A stretch of 23,006 bases of DNA from JBOHUC01 sp050733935 (lineage in GTDB: Bacteria; Eisenbacteria; RBG-16-71-46; DASYSL01): positions 1 to 23,006 of the forward strand of contig JBOHUC010000034.1 in NCBI GenBank assembly GCA_050733935.1, in the 5' to 3' direction. The translations under genes and the position numbers were made by a program. The notes beneath the pieces are model-generated. The model did no database searches, was not told the origin of the DNA, and was given only the letters and a program-made list of their open reading frames with translations. Below, one piece after another: positions 1 through 6,392 of the stretch; position 1 is the first letter of the stretch; the number at the start of each line of letters is the position of its first letter.

Positions 1-368
1 ATCTCGAGCCGGCGTGAGAAGAGGGGCGCGATCTCGAGCACGGCCTCGGCCCGGCGCGCGGCCGCCACGCCGCCGCGCGGCCAGGCGCGGGGGCGCCGGT
101 ATCCGCGCGGATCGCCGATCAGGAGCCTCGAGAGCGCGATCGAAGGCCGCGGGAGGATGCGGATCGATGCTTCGCCGAGTCCGACCGGCGCGTCGAGCAC
201 ACGACTCATCTGATCGCGCACGAGCGGCGTCAGACGCGCCGGTGGGAAGATCGCGGCGGCTGCGAAGTGCGCTGCGATCGCGAGCACCACGAGCACGCCC
301 GCGATCCACGCGACGGTTCGCAACAGACGACGATTCCGGCGCGCCCGACGTGCGCGCGCGGACTTCAA
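1..368 (-). CDS. AsmA-like envelope protein, N-terminal part (runs off left edge)
   Basis: About 122 codons are visible, reading leftward. The product begins with an Arg-rich cytoplasmic stretch, then one hydrophobic segment (about residues 20-43, LLRTVAWIAGVLVVLAIAAH and on), then a domain starting PARLTPLVRDQMSRVL and continuing to a LGEASIRILPRPSIAL segment. A signal anchor followed by 'P-x-x-L...V..QL...L...V.LG..S' and 'P.P.I.L..L.IGD' is the usual opening of AsmA-family proteins, inner-membrane-anchored periplasmic proteins linked to outer-membrane biogenesis and bridge-like lipid transport. The start is inferred as TTG at 368-366: a GGAG lies seven bases upstream, and I find no ATG or GTG in this frame between it and position 420. 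The gene diverges from the glycosyltransferase gene with only 30 bases between starts. The assignment rests on the N-terminus alone, and the C-terminal part is outside the window. Confidence 0.7.
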   Translation of the reverse strand, partial: MKSARARRARRNRRLLRTVAWIAGVLVVLAIAAHFAAAAIFPPARLTPLVRDQMSRVLDAPVGLGEASIRILPRPSIALSRLLIGDPRGYRRPRAWPRGGVAAARRAEAVLEIAPLFSRRLE

Positions 369-398
369 GCCGCGGCTCCGTTCGTGTAGGGTGCTCGC

Positions 399-2459
399 AT
401 GTCCCGCTCCTCCCGATCGCGCGAACGGGAAACCCGTGCGATGGCGGCCTGGGCCGATCGCGTGCCGGAGGGCACCCGCTGGGCTATCGTGCTCCTGTTC
501 GCCGCCGCCGTCACCCCCGTGCTCCTGTGGAAGCATCCGGTCGGCGACTACTTCGTCGAAACCGACTTCTACGGTGGCTACGAACCCGGCGCGCGTGCGC
601 TGCTCGCCAGGGGCCTCGATCCCGTCCGCTACGGCGTCGTCGGTCCGGTCTACGAGATCGTGCTCGCCGCTCTCAAGCTCACGGGCCTCGATCTCTTCCG
701 GGCCGCACAGTTCCTCTCGCTCGCGAGCATGACCGCGACGATCGCGATCGCGTCCGGCTGGCTCGAGAAGAGGCTCGGGCGCGGCGCGGGCTGGGTCTCC
801 GCACTCCTGCTTACGACCAACCCCACCGTCGTGCGCTACGCGTACACCGCGAGCACCGACGCGCTGTACCTCGCCCTCCTCACGGCCGCGTTCGCCTGCA
901 CGTTCCCCGCGCCGGGCGAGAGCGCCCGGATGCCGCGGCTCGCTCTTGCGGGCGCGCTCGCAGGACTCGCGACTCTGACACGCTACACCGGGATCGCCCT
1001 CGTTCCGCTCGGGATCCTGGCCGCGCTCTGGCCGGGAGCGGGAAACCCGTGGCGCAATCGGCGACTGCGCGCGGTCGGCGCGTTCGCCGTGGGAACGCTC
1101 GTCGTGTTCGCGCCGTGGTGGGCGTTCACGGCCGCGTCCGGCGCGCCGCCGACTCTGCGCTTCTACCACAACCTCGCGTACGAGGTGTTCGCGCGCAGCC
1201 GCGGGATCACGTGGGACGACTACCAGATGAGCCTCGAGAAGGAGTTCCCGACGTTCCGTTCCGTCCTCGAGCGGGATCCGGGAGCCGTCGTTCAGCGACT
1301 GTTCGCGAACACGTACGAGCACGTGGCGCAGGCTGCGAAGGACTTGTGGCTTGCACCGCTCACCATCCTCGCCGCGATCGGTCTGGTCCTCTGGATCGCG
1401 CGGAGGCTTCCCGGAGTTGGCCCCGCGGTCGCGCTCGGCGCACTCGTGTACGCGTCCCTCGTGCCCGCGTTCTATGCGAACCGCTATCACCTGCCGCTCG
1501 TCCCGGTCGCCGCGATGCTCGCGGGCGGAGCGCTCGCCGCGCCCCGCGCGCTCCCGGGTCTGGCTTCGCTCGTTCCCGGAGTCGGCCGCGCGCTCGCGTG
1601 GGTCGTCCTGCCGCTTGCGTTCCTGGGAGCGATCTACGTCCAGGGCCGCGCGACCGTGCAGGACGTCGAATACATGGCGACCCAGGTTCCGACGGACCTG
1701 CCGGCGGTCGCCGAGGCGCTCCGGAAGGACTGGCACGGCGAGGGCAAGCCGCGCCTGATTGCGCGCAAGCCGCACCTCTCGTATTACGCGCACGCCGAGC
1801 CGATCGCGTTCGCGCCGCTCGATTCGCTCGAGGCGCTTGCGCGTTACGCGAAGGAGCAGCACGCGGATTACCTGTTCATCTCCTGGCCCGAGGCGCTCCT
1901 TCGCCCGTCGTTCGCGTTCCTCCTCGTGCCCGAGTTTGCTCCCGAGGGGCTCTCGGTCGTCGCGGCGGGCCCGAACGGCCACTCCGCTCTTTATCGGATC
2001 GGGCCCACGTTCGGCGACCGGATGCCCGACTGGTACCCGCTCGAGTGGACGTGGCGCGCCGGGGAGGGAATGATTCGGATCGCTCCCAACGATCCGGAAT
2101 ACTGGCTCGCGGCCGGCGAGGGCCGTCACGCACGACGCGAATACGCAGCGGCGCTCGAAGCGTACGACCAGGCTCTCCGGCTCAAGCCCGGCTGGGCTCG
2201 CGCGTTCGCCGATCTCGGCAACCTGTTCGCCGACCAGGGCGATTTCGTGAAGGCGGTCCAGGCGTACGAGGCGGCGTTCAACGCGGGATCGCGCGAGCCG
2301 CGGCTCCTTCGGAATCTCGGGGTTGCGGCGGCACAGGCCGGTGACTTCCGGCGCTCCGAGCAGGTGCTTTCGGCGTACCTGTCGCAAACCAACGATCCGG
2401 CGATGGCGAACTTCCTCGAGCAGGTGCGGGAGCAAATCGCCGCAAGCGGGGGACGATGA
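399..2459 (+). CDS. GT-C type membrane glycosyltransferase with C-terminal TPR domain
   Basis: Predicted 686-residue polytopic inner-membrane protein. Hydrophobic segments begin near residue 28 and continue to about 415. The first periplasmic loop carries acidic residues (VETDFYGGYEPG, residues 53-64) where GT-C (ArnT/PMT-like, GT39/GT83-type) enzymes place their catalytic acid. The segments TASTDALYLAL (150-160) and ATLTRYTGIALVPLG (191-205) are typical of this superfamily. These enzymes transfer sugars from polyprenyl-phosphate donors to protein or lipid acceptors at the outer face of the membrane. Residues about 430-545 form a soluble domain, and about 565-680 contain roughly three TPR-like helical pairs (AALEAYDQALRLKPGWARAF is the clearest). 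ATG 399 has AGGG seven bases upstream; ATG 441 is an alternative. The end overlaps the next start by four bases (ATGA), suggesting co-translation. Donor and acceptor cannot be told from sequence. Confidence 0.72.
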   Translation: MSRSSRSRERETRAMAAWADRVPEGTRWAIVLLFAAAVTPVLLWKHPVGDYFVETDFYGGYEPGARALLARGLDPVRYGVVGPVYEIVLAALKLTGLDLFRAAQFLSLASMTATIAIASGWLEKRLGRGAGWVSALLLTTNPTVVRYAYTASTDALYLALLTAAFACTFPAPGESARMPRLALAGALAGLATLTRYTGIALVPLGILAALWPGAGNPWRNRRLRAVGAFAVGTLVVFAPWWAFTAASGAPPTLRFYHNLAYEVFARSRGITWDDYQMSLEKEFPTFRSVLERDPGAVVQRLFANTYEHVAQAAKDLWLAPLTILAAIGLVLWIARRLPGVGPAVALGALVYASLVPAFYANRYHLPLVPVAAMLAGGALAAPRALPGLASLVPGVGRALAWVVLPLAFLGAIYVQGRATVQDVEYMATQVPTDLPAVAEALRKDWHGEGKPRLIARKPHLSYYAHAEPIAFAPLDSLEALARYAKEQHADYLFISWPEALLRPSFAFLLVPEFAPEGLSVVAAGPNGHSALYRIGPTFGDRMPDWYPLEWTWRAGEGMIRIAPNDPEYWLAAGEGRHARREYAAALEAYDQALRLKPGWARAFADLGNLFADQGDFVKAVQAYEAAFNAGSREPRLLRNLGVAAAQAGDFRRSEQVLSAYLSQTNDPAMANFLEQVREQIAASGGR

Positions 2460-2884
2460 GCACGATCGACGGCTACCGTCTCGCGGTTCCAATTGTCCCG
2501 CGGTTCCGCGACACGGACGCGATGGGGCATCTCAACAATGCGGTCTACGTGACGTACTTCGAGGTCGCGCGCGCGGCGTACTGGCTCGCGCTCACGGGCG
2601 ACACGAACTACCAGCGGGTCCCGTTCATCCTCGCGCACACGACGATCGACTTCCGATCGCCCGCGTTCGTTAGCGAGACGCTCGAGGTCGGGATCCGGAT
2701 CGCCCGCGTCGGGACCAAATCGTTCACGTTCGAGTACCGGATCGAGGAGCAGGCGACGCGCCGGCTCGTGTGTGACGGCCGGTCGGTCCAGGTCGTGTTC
2801 GACTACGAAAGCGGCGAGTCCCGCCCGGTCCCGGATGAGCTCCGCGCGGCGCTCCGAAAGTTCGAGAACCGGCCCGATCTCTAG
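2456..2884 (+). CDS. Hot-dog fold acyl-CoA thioesterase (4HBT / YbgC-FadM type)
   Basis: A 142-residue single-domain protein, the usual size for this family. Residues about 13-34 contain PRFRDTDAMGHLNNAVYVTYF, the hallmark of 4-hydroxybenzoyl-CoA thioesterase-like enzymes: the Asp in RDTDAMGHLNN is the catalytic residue in family members such as YbgC. FILAHTTIDFRSPAFVSETLEV is the second conserved strand region (YxxDFxxPxxxxDxLxV). The expected reaction is hydrolysis of an acyl-CoA or acyl-ACP to the free acid in the cytoplasm; the chain length of the substrate is not deducible. It overlaps the glycosyltransferase gene by ATGA and probably shares its transcript. A strong hairpin spans its stop codon. 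Confidence 0.88.
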   Translation: MSTIDGYRLAVPIVPRFRDTDAMGHLNNAVYVTYFEVARAAYWLALTGDTNYQRVPFILAHTTIDFRSPAFVSETLEVGIRIARVGTKSFTFEYRIEEQATRRLVCDGRSVQVVFDYESGESRPVPDELRAALRKFENRPDL

Positions 2885-2899
2885 AATTCCGGGCCGGTT
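2867..2899 (+). terminator. Perfect 10-bp hairpin enclosing the thioesterase stop codon
   Basis: AACCGGCCCG (2867-2876) and CGGGCCGGTT (2890-2899) are exact reverse complements, separated by a 13-base loop that contains the TAG stop of the thioesterase gene (2882-2884). The 3' arm ends in TTT (2898-2900) and then runs into CCCCC, so the U-tract is weak. It sits exactly at the end of a two-gene unit and before a gap with its own ribosome binding site, so a transcription terminator or 3'-end-stabilising hairpin is the likely role. The inverted repeat is seen directly; termination is inferred. Confidence 0.6.
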
Positions 2900-2976
2900 T
2901 CCCCCTGTGGTAGAGTCCCGCCCGGGCCCGCAGGCGGGCTTTCCGTGACCCCCCTCTCGAACTGGAAGGAATCCGC
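2900..2976 (+). promoter_or_regulatory. Leader of the parvulin lipoprotein cluster with competing short hairpins
   Basis: This gap separates the hairpin after the thioesterase gene from the first parvulin gene. TAGAGT at 2911-2916 matches four of six bases of a sigma-70 -10 box, but I see no convincing -35. Two mutually exclusive stems follow: CCCGCC (2917-2922) with GGCGGG (2933-2938), and GCCCG (2926-2930) with CGGGC (2935-2939), the latter ending in TTT (2940-2942). AAGGA just before the ATG at 2977 is the ribosome binding site. A promoter somewhere here is reasonable; its exact position is not secure. Confidence 0.3.
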
Positions 2977-3528
2977 ATGACCCACGTCACGAAGCGATCC
3001 GTGCACGCCCGCGTGCCGGTCTGGGTCGCCCTGCTCGCGCTCGGCTCGATGGTGGCCGCAGGCTGCGCCTCGAAGGGCGGTTCGACGAACACATCCTCGT
3101 CCGGATCCTCGACCACCGCCAAAGTGGAGGAAGGGGTGAAATCCACCACGCCGGAAACGACCGCGCAGGAGCCGGAGCACATCAAAGTGCAGCACATCCT
3201 GATCGGCTTCGTCGGCTCCGTGCCGGGCAAGAACATCACCCGCACGAAGGACGAGGCGAAGACGCTCGCGTACCAGATCCTCGAGCGCGCCCAGAAGGGC
3301 GAGGACTTCGACACGCTCGTCAAGCAGAACACCGACGACGCACATCCGGGGATCTACGGCATGTCGAACAAGGGTGTGACGCCGGCGACCGGCGAATATC
3401 CCAGGGACCGGATGGTCCCGGCGTTCGGCAACGTCGGATTCAAGCTCGCGGTCGGCGGCGTTGGCATCGCGGACTACGACCCCGCCACGAGCCCGTACGG
3501 TTATCACGTGATCAAGCGCGTCGAGTAG
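2977..3528 (+). CDS. PpiC/parvulin-type prolyl isomerase lipoprotein (first of a tandem pair)
   Basis: A 183-residue lipoprotein. A hydrophobic signal (about residues 14-28) ends in the lipobox VAAGC with Cys30 as lipidation site. A Ser/Thr/Gly-rich, probably disordered tether follows (31-65), then a parvulin domain from about residue 67 to the end. The domain shows HIKVQHILIGF (His73 in the opening QHILI strand), a helix ending ILERAQKGEDFDTLVKQ, MVPAFGNVGFKL (146-157), and the closing strand SPYGYHVIKRVE (His177), all in parvulin order. Parvulins catalyse cis-trans isomerisation of Xaa-Pro bonds, here presumably in the periplasm on envelope or secreted proteins. The usual GGDLG-type segment is replaced by HPGIYGMSNKGVTP. 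AAGGA lies before the ATG. The next gene is a paralogue, and catalytic activity is likely but not certain. Confidence 0.82.
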   Translation: MTHVTKRSVHARVPVWVALLALGSMVAAGCASKGGSTNTSSSGSSTTAKVEEGVKSTTPETTAQEPEHIKVQHILIGFVGSVPGKNITRTKDEAKTLAYQILERAQKGEDFDTLVKQNTDDAHPGIYGMSNKGVTPATGEYPRDRMVPAFGNVGFKLAVGGVGIADYDPATSPYGYHVIKRVE

Positions 3529-3589
3529 GCTGGCACGCCACCGGCCTCTCCGTCGCACGTTCGTCGTTCAAACCCGGAGGTTCGCCCCC

Positions 3590-4156
3590 ATGTCCCTGGT
3601 TCGGAATCCGAGCGCTCGTGCGCTTCCGTCCGTGATCGCCGTCCTTGCACTCGTGCTGTTCGGCTGCGCCCCGAAAGTCGAGGAATCGGCCGAGGAGCTC
3701 GCGGCGAAGGCGAAAGCAACGGCCGACAGCATCGCGAAAGCGGAAGAGGCCGCAAAGCAGGCGGCGACGATGCCCGTCAAGCCTGCGACTCCCCCCGAGC
3801 ACATCGAGGTGCAGCACATTCTGATCGGCTTCCAGGGCAGCATTCCCGGGAAGACGATCACACGCACCCGGGAGGAGTCCGAGAAGCTCGCGAACGAGGT
3901 CCTCGAGCGTGCGCGGAAGGGCGAGAACTTCGACGGACTGGTGCAGCAGTACACGGACGATCAGTTCCCCGGTGTCTATGCGCTCGCGAACACGGGTGTG
4001 ACGCCCGACGCCGCCAAGCAGGAGTACGCGCGGGGCGCCATGGTGAAGGGATTCAGCGACGCGGCTTTCGATCTCTCCCCGGGCAACATCGGCATGGCGC
4101 CGTTCGACGCGAAGACGAGTCCGTACGGATGGCACATCATCAAGCGTTTGAACTGA
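3590..4156 (+). CDS. PpiC/parvulin-type prolyl isomerase lipoprotein (second of a tandem pair)
   Basis: A 188-residue paralogue of the preceding product. The signal segment (about 12-25) ends in LVLFGC, with Cys26 as the probable lipidated residue. Residues 31-60 form an Ala/Lys/Glu-rich helix that looks like a coiled-coil stalk, in place of the Ser/Gly tether of its neighbour. The parvulin domain begins at about residue 70 (EHIEVQHILIGFQGS) and runs through VLERARKGENFDGLVQQYTD and MVKGFSDAAFDLSPG to the closing SPYGWHIIKRLN (His182). Both copies share HI-VQHILIGF-GS-PGK-ITRT and the TSPYG(Y/W)H(V/I)IKR ending, so they arose by duplication. CGGAGG precedes the ATG by nine bases. The likely role is a membrane-tethered periplasmic folding catalyst; the different tethers suggest different partners or reach, which is inference. 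Confidence 0.82.
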   Translation: MSLVRNPSARALPSVIAVLALVLFGCAPKVEESAEELAAKAKATADSIAKAEEAAKQAATMPVKPATPPEHIEVQHILIGFQGSIPGKTITRTREESEKLANEVLERARKGENFDGLVQQYTDDQFPGVYALANTGVTPDAAKQEYARGAMVKGFSDAAFDLSPGNIGMAPFDAKTSPYGWHIIKRLN

Positions 4157-4172
4157 CACGAAGAGGCCCTCG

Positions 4173-4772
4173 ATGAAACCTCGCGACCTGATCCTTGGAA
4201 TTCTGATTTCCGCGTGTGCAGTGCTCACGCTGTCCGCGCCCGAGGCGCAGGCCCGATCCGCGACGGGGGTGAAGTTCCCGACGATTGGCCAGGCGCTGCG
4301 GGCTCTGGGCACACCGGCGACGGTTCCGGCCGCATGGTCCGGAATCTGGTCGTCCAACGACTCCCTCTTCATCTGCGTTCAGGCGACGCCGCTCTTCGTG
4401 AGCTCGAGCCTCGATACCCTCTGCACCGGCGAGGAAATCAACCAGACGGACCCCGAGTTCACCTACGACTGCAGTGGGACGGCGGACGACACGAACGTGA
4501 ACGTCACGTGCACGGGCACCTGGGTGCCCGATCCCAAGAGTCCGGGATGCGTCGCGAACATCGAGGCGGTCATGGTCGGCACCCGGACGGGTGACACTTC
4601 GGTCATCTTCGTGACCGCCAACACGGTGTACGCACCGCCGTTCTGCGCCGGTCTTCCGGATCAGTGCATTCAGCTGAAGTCGGTCCGCACCCGGACCGCG
4701 CCCGAACCGGTCGATTGCGGCACCCCGGCGCTTCCGACCTCGTGGGGAAAGGTCAAGGCCGGCTATCGCTAG
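4173..4772 (+). CDS. Secreted eight-cysteine protein of unknown function
   Basis: I do not recognise a named family. The 199-residue product starts with a clear Sec signal peptide (MKPRDLILGILISACAVLTL, probable cleavage after AQA at residue 27). The mature part contains eight cysteines (68, 84, 100, 113, 126, 158, 165, 182), an even number consistent with four disulfides in an exported protein. The regions WSGIWSSNDSLFIC, LDTLCTGEEI, FTYDCSGTADD and VNVTCTGTW alternate polar and hydrophobic residues as in a small beta-sandwich or barrel. GAAGAGG precedes the ATG, and the gene starts 16 bases after the second parvulin lipoprotein, so it likely shares that transcript. It could be a client of the two prolyl isomerases, but that is inferred only from position. 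Confidence 0.75.
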   Translation: MKPRDLILGILISACAVLTLSAPEAQARSATGVKFPTIGQALRALGTPATVPAAWSGIWSSNDSLFICVQATPLFVSSSLDTLCTGEEINQTDPEFTYDCSGTADDTNVNVTCTGTWVPDPKSPGCVANIEAVMVGTRTGDTSVIFVTANTVYAPPFCAGLPDQCIQLKSVRTRTAPEPVDCGTPALPTSWGKVKAGYR

Positions 4773-4797
4773 GCTTGCCCGCAAGACCTCGTAGCGC

Positions 4798-5469
4798 GTG
4801 ATCGAAGGCGCCTCCGACTCATTCGTCCGACTCGCCGAAGCCGCGCTCGTCGTACTTCTCGCGCTCGAGGTTGCGATCCTCGTGTGCTTTCTGTCGTGGC
4901 GCGACGGGGAGCGCGGACGTGGCACGGCGGGGGCTCGCCCCCGGTGGCTCGTCGCCGGACCGCTCGTTGCGGCTCTCGGCTTCGGCGTTTCCGCATTTGC
5001 CGTGTCGCGCACCGGCGCACTCGCGCCCGGTCTTCCGGGCGCGGGCATGCCGTGGGAGCGCGTGACCGACGAGACGCCCGCGGCCGAAGCGGCGAAAGCG
5101 GGGGAGCGCGCGTACTTGAACCGATGCGCGCCGTGCCACCTGCCCGACGGCCGCGGCCTGCCGCCTTCGTATCCGTCCCTCGTCGAAAGCCCGATCGTGC
5201 GCGGGCCCGTGGCCGACCACGTGCAGGTCGCGCTCTTCGGAAGCGCGGGGCTTAAGGAGCATCGTCCCGGTGTCGCTCGAATGCCGGCGTTCGGCGCGGC
5301 CGCGAGCGACGCCGAGCTGGCTGCGATCCTCACGTACCAGCGCAAGCAGTGGGGGAGCGGGGCCGACCCCGTACGACCTTCGGACGTGGCGCGGGGCCGG
5401 ACGCAGGGCAGCCCGCAGCGCGGCCAAGCGAAGGGCGGCTCGCAGGGCGGGCCGGAGGCCCCTCGCTGA
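4798..5469 (+). CDS. Membrane-anchored mono-haem cytochrome c
   Basis: A 223-residue protein with two hydrophobic segments (about 13-33 and 50-70) followed by a class I cytochrome c domain. The haem-attachment motif is CAPCH (110-114) and the probable distal ligand is Met162 in GVARMPAFG. The domain ends near residue 185; the last 38 residues are a Gly/Gln/Arg-rich low-complexity tail. The expected role is electron transfer on the periplasmic face, probably to or within a haem-copper oxidase, since ctaA and a ctaB-cox11 fusion follow directly. The start is GTG at 4798 and has no clear Shine-Dalgarno sequence; an in-frame TAG two codons upstream (4792-4794) rules out a longer protein. Its stop TGA overlaps the ctaA ATG by one base. 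No oxidase subunits are present in the window. Confidence 0.85.
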   Translation: MIEGASDSFVRLAEAALVVLLALEVAILVCFLSWRDGERGRGTAGARPRWLVAGPLVAALGFGVSAFAVSRTGALAPGLPGAGMPWERVTDETPAAEAAKAGERAYLNRCAPCHLPDGRGLPPSYPSLVESPIVRGPVADHVQVALFGSAGLKEHRPGVARMPAFGAAASDAELAAILTYQRKQWGSGADPVRPSDVARGRTQGSPQRGQAKGGSQGGPEAPR

Positions 5470-6392
5470 TGGGCGCCGCTTCGACTATGCTCCCGCAGTT
5501 CGGTCGGGTGGCACGGCTTGCGCAGGTTCTGGTCGTGCTCACCTTTGGACTCATCGTGCTCGGAGCGATCGTGCGCGCGACGGGGTCGGGGCTCGCGTGT
5601 CCGGACTGGCCGCTGTGTCACGGCCGGCTCCTGCCGCCGCTTCAGCCCCAGGTGCTGCTCGAGTGGTCGCACCGTTTCGTCGCGTTGTGTGTGAGCCTCC
5701 TCACGGCTGCGCTCGCGATCTGGATCCTGGCCGCGCGCCCGTTGCGGCGCGCGCTCGGCGGCTTCGTGGTGCTCGCTTTGGGATTGCTCGCGCTCCAGGT
5801 GCTGCTCGGGGCGCTCACGGTCTGGAAGCTCCTGCACTTCTCCGTCGTGACGCTCCATCTCGGGAATGCGCTCCTCTTCTTCGCGGTTCTGATCGCGATC
5901 GCGGAGCGGGCGGCGCGACTCGAGCGCGCCGAGGCTGGGCCGTCCTCGTCCGGCGCGCCGCGCGCAGTGTTCGCGTTCGCGAGTGGTGCGACGCTCGCGC
6001 AGATCCTGCTCGGCGGGCTCGTGAGCACGAACCACGCAGGCCTCGCGTGTCCCGATTTCCCGACGTGTCACGGGGAGTGGTGGCCGCCGCTCGAAGGCCT
6101 CGTGGGCCTTCAGATGCTGCACCGGTACGGCGCGTACGGGCTCGGAGCCCTGCTCGTGCTCGTGTGGTGGCGCTCGCGCGCCGCCGCGGACGTCCGCATC
6201 CGCGCGGGCGCGGAAGTCGCGCTTTCGCTCTTGGTCGTTCAGATCGTCCTGGGAGTCATGAACGTGCTGCTTGCCGTTCCCGTATGGATCACCGCCGCGC
6301 ATCTTGCGACCGCGACCGTCCTGTTCGCGCTCCTCGTCCTCACGACGCTGCGCGCTTTCGCCCGGCCGATGCCGACGGGAGGAGCGTCGTGA
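5469..6392 (+). CDS. ctaA: Haem A synthase (CtaA/COX15)
   Basis: A 307-residue, probably eight-helix membrane protein that oxidises the C8 methyl of haem O to give haem A for cytochrome oxidase. The two homologous halves are visible: each has a GLACPD(W/F)PxCHG loop (residues 42-52 and 191-202) with a cysteine pair (44/50 and 194/200), and each contributes two histidine ligands (His68 in EWSHRF and His130 in VTLHLGN; His218 in MLHRYG and His278 in AAHLAT). Cysteine pairs in both halves match the Bacillus-type class. I chose ATG 5469, which overlaps the cytochrome c stop by one base; an in-frame ATG at 5349 would lie inside the cytochrome c gene and add a 40-residue non-membrane Arg/Gly stretch. 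The 3' end overlaps the ctaB start by GTGA. Confidence 0.93.
   Translation: MGAASTMLPQFGRVARLAQVLVVLTFGLIVLGAIVRATGSGLACPDWPLCHGRLLPPLQPQVLLEWSHRFVALCVSLLTAALAIWILAARPLRRALGGFVVLALGLLALQVLLGALTVWKLLHFSVVTLHLGNALLFFAVLIAIAERAARLERAEAGPSSSGAPRAVFAFASGATLAQILLGGLVSTNHAGLACPDFPTCHGEWWPPLEGLVGLQMLHRYGAYGLGALLVLVWWRSRAAADVRIRAGAEVALSLLVVQIVLGVMNVLLAVPVWITAAHLATATVLFALLVLTTLRAFARPMPTGGAS

Noticed and set aside
14..2344. 776-codon + strand frame at the left end
   Set aside because: It is Arg/Ala/Pro-rich and overlaps the glycosyltransferase gene in a different frame as well as the minus-strand AsmA-like start, both of which have recognisable features.
4774..4785. CTTG-CCCG-CAAG hairpin after the Cys-rich gene as a terminator
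   Set aside because: The stem is only four base pairs with no T-run, so it is within chance expectation.
5349..5468. Upstream 40-codon extension of ctaA from ATG 5349
   Set aside because: It would lie inside the cytochrome c gene and encode an Arg/Gly stretch; ATG 5469 gives a normal haem A synthase N-terminus and a one-base stop/start overlap.
4140..6302. 720-codon antisense frame across the Cys-rich, cytochrome c and ctaA genes
   Set aside because: It spans three well-supported sense genes, is strongly Arg/Glu/His-biased and shows no domain; it is a composition artefact.
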